Source: Erythrophleum ivorense (Eukaryota; Streptophyta; Magnoliopsida; Fabales; Fabaceae). From it: a DNA stretch of 64,000 bases. Location: NCBI GenBank assembly GCA_026724425.1, contig JAIUCV010000023.1:6267958-6331957 (forward strand), in the 5' to 3' direction. The notes under the pieces are model-generated. The model made no database searches and had not been told where the DNA came from. It saw only the letters and a program-made list of their open reading frames with translations. Shown here piece by piece: positions 57,498 to 64,000 of this stretch. Numbering within the stretch: the first letter of the stretch is position 1; every line of letters starts with the position of its first letter. A program made the translations under genes and the position numbers.

Positions 57498-60400
57498 TGT
57501 ATGTTTTTTCAATATCGGTGAACTAAAACTTTGATAGATTTGTTTAGTAAGGTTTTAGCTCCAAATTGAGTGATTCCAAAGGCATTTTATTAAATTGGGA
57601 ATCTAAATTTTATAATGAAAAAGACAGTTCTAAAAAAGGAGCTAAAACGAAGCCAAAACGAAATTGCCATTACAGAAGGATGAAATTGAAATTTTTGGAA
57701 AAGTATGCTTTTAGAAACTCCCACACACTTCTCCTTTTTTCTTCCACCTTATTAAGCACGAAATTTTCTATCCAAAACACAGAAGTTGATCTTCTCTCTT
57801 AGGTGCACCAAAAGGGGAATAAAAGGAGAAGAAAAATCAAGGAAAAGGTAAGAAAATTTATAGATTTTCATGTTCCATCTTCCTCCAATCTTGTTTCTCT
57901 CCTTTCCTCCTCTTTCCATGGTTTATTTGAATGAATGGTTCTGTTTTTGGTCCAGAAAGAAGGGGAAAAATTCGAATTTGCCAAGGAGAAGAGAACCAAG
58001 GAGAAAGACACTTAAAAGCTCACTTGAATCCTAGGTAATCATTGATTTTTGTTGCATCTTCTCTTCCCCTTGCCTTTGTGTGCATTTCGGCCAAGAACAG
58101 AACTAAAGGAGGGAAGGATGTTATGTCCAAATACAAGGAAGGAATAAGGGTTTTAGGCTATGGGGAGATGAAATATGGCAATAAATTCTAAGAAAAATCA
58201 ATAGAAAACAAGTTAAAAAAGTGCAGTGTTTTCTAGGATTTTACAAAATCTAATTTTGTGTGAATATTTCCTTGAGCTCTTAAGACCCTTAGAAACCTCC
58301 CCAAATGGCTCTCCTATCAAGGAAAAATTTAAAACTTCAAGAACCTTATTATTGCTTTTAGGTTGGGGCAAGCTAGGATGAATAGGGTAGAGGATGTTTT
58401 AATTTGTTCTAACCTTGGTTTGGAACTTTATATGATGTTAGAAGATGGGAGAAACCATTGGAAAAAATTTAGGAACCATGGATTGGGAGATGGGACAATG
58501 GTGTCCATAATGATACTTTGTGAAGTAACTTAGTTTTCTAGTTATGCAATTGAATGTGTGATGGCTCCAAGGACCTTAAATGAGTCCAAGAAGTCTAGAA
58601 ACAACAAGAGAATGGAGCATAGAACTTGAAATGCAAGAGTTGCTTCATTAGGCCAATTATGGAACCATAATGCCAAGTATGAAACCAAGTGTGGGTTTAA
58701 GTTTTAGTTTAATGTCTTGACTTGCTTCAATTTTGTGATTGTGTGCTCCTTGTGATGTCTAGGCCAAGAGAACAATCAACCACCTAAGTGCTCTTGTGAA
58801 ATCAAGTAAGAGAAGGAATTAGCGAAGTAAAGTTTACATTAATTGAAAGGTAGCTCTCCACCTCATTCCTTTGCATTTTTGTGTGCATATGCATGTTATT
58901 GTGTGCTTGTATGTGCTCTTGTGAATTGGTAATATACCACATGATCTCATGGAATTGCATTAGTACCAATGTGTGCTTTTGAATGTCCTTGCATGTGAGA
59001 TTGGCTTATAAGGGTGAGGTGATGCTAAAAGTCCCTTAAAGTAGGTGAGGATGTGCCAAAAGTCTTAAGGCATGGGTAAGACTAGGCCAAAAGTCCGTTG
59101 GATGGGTGAGGCTAAGTCAAAAGTTCCTAGATCAAGAGTGAGGCAACTCCAAAAGTTCTAGAAATGGGGTGAGACAAAACCAAAAGTCTCTAAAGCATGA
59201 GAATGATTTTGATGTGTAGATATGGCAAGAAACTGTAAGCTTGCTCACTTTATGTTTTATAATTGTGTCATTGATGTATATATGCCTTGAATGTATGTAA
59301 ATGAGTATGCGTGAGTTATTGAAATTCTTTGAATCTCACTCTTTTTTCCCCTCACTCTTGAAATGTCTAGGCGGTATTCAAAATCAAGGAAATGCAAGCT
59401 AAGAACATTAAATGGCTACACTTTGTTCATTTTGTAGTCTAACTTGTAATGGAATGTCAAGAAGCTTTGTACATATTATTTTTGGTAATGTAAGACCTTG
59501 AGCACATATAATATGAAGTATAGACTTTATGTAAACTTTATGTAGCATTAAAACAATGAGATTATGTATTTGGACCCTTTAATGGCATGTGTGTTTAGTG
59601 CATTATTGGATGTAGAGTGGCCAAATTTAGATGCATGAGATTTGGGACCACTTGGGTAGCTCCCACAAGTCATAATTATACTTTTAAACTTGCCTAAGAG
59701 GTGTCAAACTCAAGAGGAGGCCATTTAGACCAAAGTGACTCTTGATAGGGAGCAAAAATGACCATTTTATGAGGCTATGTCACTTTTTATTCAAACGGGC
59801 TCTTCTTGGTCTGAAATTTTGCAAACATTTAGAGCTTACTAAGAGCTTTTGGGGAAGCTAAAGTTGATAATTTTTGAAAGTCTATGGAATATTTGGCGAA
59901 TTTTTGAAATTGAGAATTTTTTCTGGTTTTGGTCATTAGTACTGTAGCACTAGTCCAAAATTAAATTTTGTCACTCATGGGAAAAATGATGTCCAATTGT
60001 CACAAAATTTTATACTAAGAAACTAGACATTCTCAGTGACTTGTACCAACTAGAATCACCTCAATTGGATGTCTAGAGAGGGAGATATAAATTTTCAAAG
60101 AATCTGTCTAGTATCAAGAACTCAAATCGACCTCAGTTATTGTTTGATTAAGTTTCGAGGTCTGGGTGTGCCTAAACTGATCTGGAGTTATTTCGTCCTC
60201 TTGCTAACATTCACAACTTTCCATATTGGTATCATTTGTATGGATTGGACTTTTTTGGAATTAATTGAAAATTTTTAAGATTTGCTATAGAATTCTGTGA
60301 CAGCACCAGTGAACGGCCTAATCTTTGAACTATTTTAAATGTCAAACATCCTCTGTTTTGTGTTTCACAGTTTGGACTTATTTTTAGTATAAAGTAGACA

Positions 60401-60770
60401 TGTGTAGCTTTCCAAAATGGCCAAGAATGCATGATTTCAATATTTTTATAATTAGTTATGATTTTTTAAAGTTTGTGACAAAACTAAGGAAATTCTGTCC
60501 GAAAATGCATATATGAATTTTATGCTTCCTCTTGCCATACACGAGCTCTAGGTCAATTTTGGTGATAGAAATGAGTTGTATCCATGTAATTAAATATGGG
60601 AATATGATACATGAGCTCACATAGTCCACGTGATATCGAACAAAATTTTTATACGAGACATAACGCTAAATAATATATTATTTTAATGCCTTTTTCTTTG
60701 AATACTTACATGATTCTTGTAAATGAGTTATTTGAAGGCATGAGATAAGTTAAGAAATTATGGCATTACA
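57498..60770 (+). mobile_element. Family T LTR (copy 4), plus orientation
   Basis: It starts TGTATGTTTTTTC and ends GGCATTACA. It is the reverse-orientation counterpart of copies 2 and 3 throughout, including the minisatellite at 58990-59200 and the GAATCTCACTC stretch near 59331. At 3.27 kb it is somewhat shorter than the others. No target duplication was recognised. No primer site follows it. Confidence 0.75.
58990..59200. repeat. AAAAGTC minisatellite in LTR copy 4
   Basis: About five units of 35-45 bp with GTGAGG and CCAAAAGTCC cores, the reverse complement of the arrays at 5040 and 19795. Confidence 0.65.
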
Positions 60771-61559
60771 AATGAGATTTGCAACAACTAGAGCATGAGT
60801 AGAGCATCTCTGCTTGAGTCCAACCACTCGAAGAGAATCTTAGTGTCTCTCCAAAGCATGATCTTTTTCTTCAACCAAATCTGCAATGGATTCATGCTCT
60901 TCATTGTCCACTCGATGGCCAATTGGAAAATTTCTAGTCCTAATGAGCAGTTAAATTTCTAAGTGGGAATTCTTTATTGCTATTATTTTCCTTTGCCATT
61001 AAGAATTAAGGTCTAATAGGGATTTAGTCTGAGATACTTTGAAGACAAATTGAAGCACGCTATGTTAACCAAGGTCCTTCATTCAAGTTCTGTATTTTAA
61101 ACATTGGGAAAATATTGCTATTGATTGTAGCCTAGAAAGCAAATTGGAGACTTGTTTAGTCCTTTATATCGCCTTTTTTTTGGTTGTAGGCTTTAGTGTT
61201 TGGTCTTATAGATGGTGTCTTGAATACAAGGTATTGAATCCATATTGTTTCATGATTTATTATTTTTTTCAGAAACTTGAACACGTAAAAGTCTTGCTAA
61301 ATTGATATCATAGAGTTTGATTAATTAGTTATAGTCTTCAAGTCCTGTGAATGGCACTTTCACTCTATGCCTTGAATTTTTGTTTTAAATTTGTGTTTTG
61401 ATTTATAGCTATATATTTTTACAGTTTTTGAATGCTAATTTAGGATTATAAAATAATTTTTTTAAAAAATCCTTTCGTCACCATTAAAAATTTTTTAAAT
61501 AAAAAGAACTTTTAGCAGCAACTATTATTGCCACTAAAAGCCTTTTTTTGTAGTAGTGC
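60771..61559. other. CACTA 2 interior, no gene seen
   Basis: About 790 bp between the LTR and the right subterminal repeats. No domain or long ORF was found. A TTTTTTTGTAGTAGTG stretch near 61545 resembles a decayed CACTA terminus. Confidence 0.4.
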
Positions 61560-61999
61560 ATATAGTAGAATAGAAAAAATTGCAAATTTATTTGCATTCT
61601 CATGATAATATACTGTAATAATTTGCAAATTTTTGTTTATAGTACTCATAGTAAAATATTGTGAGAATACAAAAAAAATTAAAAAATTTTATTCTTACGA
61701 TAAATTACCATGAGAATTTTGCAAAAAAACAACAAATTTCATCACAATTTTTTAAAAAATATTCTCCCAAAATATTTTCTACAAGAACATTTTTCTTATA
61801 GAAAACTTCTATGAGAATTGTGAATTCCTACGATTGTTTTTTCACAACCCAAAAATGAATGAAAAGTTTTGCAAAAACATTTATTCTCACAGAATTTTGA
61901 GGTTTTTCTCATTTAAAAACTCTGCTAGAATTTTATTGTTGTCTTGTAGTGTTATATTATGTTACAACAAAATGTTAACCATTCTTAACTTCTCTAACA

Positions 62000-62650
62000 T
62001 TATGTACGTATCTAAATCATATTTTTATCATATGAAATTGTATTATTAACTTCATATTATAAAGGTGACAAATTTTAATTATTTAAAATTTAATTGCCTA
62101 GAAGATGTAGCGATAGTCTAAATAGCATCGATGAAAACCTTTATATGATAGATACAAGCCTTTTTTTTCTTTTTCAGGAGGAAACTTACTTGTATACCTA
62201 GGCGTAACGAAAATTTAAAATTAGTATAAAGCCCCATTGCACCCTCATATTTAATTTTATTTACAAGAGAAATGAATGTATAACAAATATAACTTTGCAA
62301 GTTTCCAAGGCTTAAAAGGAGAGTCTATGGTGCAATAGTGGTTACTGGGTCATTGTTGCTTTTTAGTGATTTCTTTGTACATGTTGTTTGCCTATGAAAC
62401 TACATTTTCTCATGTAAGCATCACTAAGTTGTGAACAAAATATATGAAGTTATGAATTTACATATTAGCCAATGGATAGACCTCATTTGTGTCAATCTTT
62501 CAAAATATATGAAGTTATTACTTTCCTGTAGTGTACATTATTTCATCATTAGTCATTTTCTTTTTCTCTTTTTGTTTATTAGACTACTATAGTATTTAGA
62601 AGTTTCATTTTGAATTTAATATTGTAAAAACTACATATAATCCCTTGAAT
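62000..62650. repeat. Segmental duplication, copy B (right block)
   Basis: 62043-62190 matches A 13888-14020 and 62285-62470 matches A 15110-15270 (GGTGCAATA, ACATGTT, TCTCATGTA, TTGTGAAC, AATATATGAA). It lacks A's MITE 2. 62530-62640 is also similar to 44405-44490. Confidence 0.75.
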
Positions 62651-64000
62651 TATAGTCTAATAATAATTTTGATACCCAAACTTTAAAACTTAATACTTTA
62701 TCTCCCATAAATTATTACAAAAAGTGAAAACATTATCTACTAGATAAAACTAACATCCAAAAATGCCATATAATTCACATAGTATCTTTTTTCTCTATCA
62801 TTTTCTCTAATCTTTCTCTTACATGATTTGTAACATCATGTATTTTCTAATTGGGCCTAGACCTCCTAAAAGTTAGAGGAACATGAGAAAGAGAGTTGAA
62901 AACTAAGGAAAGAGAGAAAACAAAGAGAAAAGCAGAAAAAGAATGAGTGTCAGGGGTATCTGAAAAGTGAAATGCTGAAAAAGTGGGAAAAACAAGAATT
63001 TTAATAAAGTTAATGGTATTTCCCACTATATAAGAGTTAAATGAGCTATAAAGAATGTCTAAGAAGCATAAAATAAGTCAAAACACTAATGGCATGAAAA
63101 CCGACAAAGCTAGTACCACAATGTAGTTTTGAGCTGTGTTATGTCGTTCTAAGCCCTTGTAGCCAAGAAAAGTTGGCCTAAGGGTTTTAAGACCTTCAAA
63201 ATCAGAAAATGGAGTCCAAATTTGCATAAAAAATGAGCTAGAATGCAAAAAATTTAAAGTCTAGAGAAGTGAGGGCAAAATGGGCATAAAAGTTAAAAAT
63301 TCAAACCATGAAAAGCTATTTTTTTATATTTTAAGATGGGCTTTGTCTTTTTCAATCTCCACTACCTTTCTCATTAAACTTTTAGATCTTTGAAGTTCAT
63401 CCATGGTATCACTTTGAGGAGAAGAGGGAGAAAGACAAGACCTAGCAAAATAGGTAAGTTTTTACGCTCTTTTCGTGTAGTTCCAGTTATGAAAATGATT
63501 CCCCTCTTCAAGAGCTTTAATTTGATGGTTTTAAATTTTGTATTAGAGGTATTTAAGTTGTCATCAAAGGGGAGGTAAGTGCTCTTTTCAAAAAATTAAT
63601 CGATGGAAAACGTAAAGCACCGAACAAGCTTCAAAATAAGGTATAGCATGATATATAGGAAGCTATACTTTCATAGATTTCTCTCCTTCTTCATCAGGTG
63701 TAGAGAGATAAAATCTCTCTCTCTCTCTACATCCTCTTGCATGTATTTAATCATATGAATCATGTAGAATTCATTTAGGTTGTGGAAATGAAAAGAAATT
63801 GCCAAAGGAAGTAAGAAAACTCTATATGGCACTATATAAGCATGGTTTTGGGTATCCCATAGGAAATGGCTCTAGATGAGCTTGTTTTTGAGTTTTAATG
63901 AATTTAGAGGTCTTTTAGAGAATTATAAGTTAAAGGAAATATCAATTTGAATTATAGAGACTAATTGTGAAAGTCAAAATTTTTAGGTACTTAAGAAAAC
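62651..64000. other. Unassigned, possibly another LTR
   Basis: No coding domain. Purine-rich leader-like stretches (GAGAAAGAGAG near 62885; AGGAGAAGAGGGAGAAAG near 63415) and GGTAAGT-like junctions recall the long LTRs elsewhere in the window, but I could not align it to them. A (TC)n run lies at 63714-63728. Confidence 0.35.

Larger units (their letters stand above)
56914..61951 (+). mobile_element. CACTA element 2
   Basis: The right end GTCTTGTAGTG (61941-61951) and a degenerate left end ACAAGAAAGCAAG (56917-) match CACTA termini. Subterminal TTCTCAC/GTGAGAA-like repeats lie at 56930-57490 and 61560-61940. The LTR sequence of C2 flanks it on both sides, and the uninterrupted counterpart is the C2 3' LTR at 44680-44762. 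It contains a family T LTR. The first bases of the left terminus have mutated, and a clean 3-bp duplication cannot be assigned. Confidence 0.7.
44665..61999 (-). mobile_element. Copia element C2 (minus strand) with nested inserts
   Basis: The LTR start TGTTAGAGAAGTTAAGAATGG is read leftward from 44762 (3' LTR) and from 61999 (5' LTR). Between them lie minus-strand RNase H, reverse transcriptase and integrase/pre-integrase remnants. Two CACTA elements (45421-52733 and about 56914-61951) account for about 12.3 kb. The remaining 5 kb is a normal copia length. The 3' LTR is preceded by the purine tract GGAAATTATAGGGGAA on the minus strand. Frames are broken. Outer boundaries at the left are approximate, and no clear target duplication was found. 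Confidence 0.75.

Overview
The window looks like AT-rich intergenic DNA from a flowering plant, probably a eudicot. The evidence is plant-type LTR retrotransposons primed by initiator tRNA-Met, CACTA elements, Mutator-like and other foldback MITEs, a TRIM array, and a two-exon gene model with a GT-AG intron. No bacterial or organellar genes, rRNA, tRNA or CRISPR array were seen. Almost every long ORF is a retroelement remnant or a chance frame.

Layout. 1-7060: remnants of a long-LTR (about 3.7 kb) gypsy-like family, here called family T. 7061-8450: AT-rich, unassigned. 8455-15260: segment A, one copy of a segmental duplication, carrying a broken membrane-protein gene, a 5'-truncated LINE, a Mutator-like MITE and two foldback MITEs. 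15261-22140: a copia-type LTR split by a family T solo LTR, which is itself split by a 1.6-kb TRIM array. 22141-23600: unassigned. 23600-30658: a decayed minus-strand copia element (C3) split by a 2.8-kb solo LTR with a perfect 5-bp target duplication. 30785-44665 and 62000-62650: segment B, the second duplication copy. It holds a complete but dead copia element (C1, 31311-40647, two 550-bp LTRs, target duplication TAAAG), which contains another solo LTR, and a plausible two-exon, multi-pass membrane-protein gene (41447-43627). 44665-61999: a minus-strand copia element (C2) interrupted by two CACTA elements. Each CACTA holds a family T-type LTR, and one of those LTRs holds a further copia solo LTR. 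62650-64000: unassigned.

Segments A and B have nearly disjoint insertions, so each serves as the empty site for the other. This gives a relative history without external data: duplication, then LINE, MULE-MITE and foldback MITE insertions in A, and C1 and C2 insertions in B, followed by nested insertions. In several places, removing an insert and one target-duplication copy puts the host element's reading frame back in register.

The only candidate for a functional host gene is the minus-strand membrane-protein gene in segment B. Its counterpart in A has lost exon 1 and carries a frameshift. I found no evidence of a wholly new biological system. The strongest leads are this gene with its tandemly duplicated 5' end, the head-to-tail plus inverted TRIM array, and two LTRs from different elements that carry arrays built on the same palindromic CGC-N4-GCG core.
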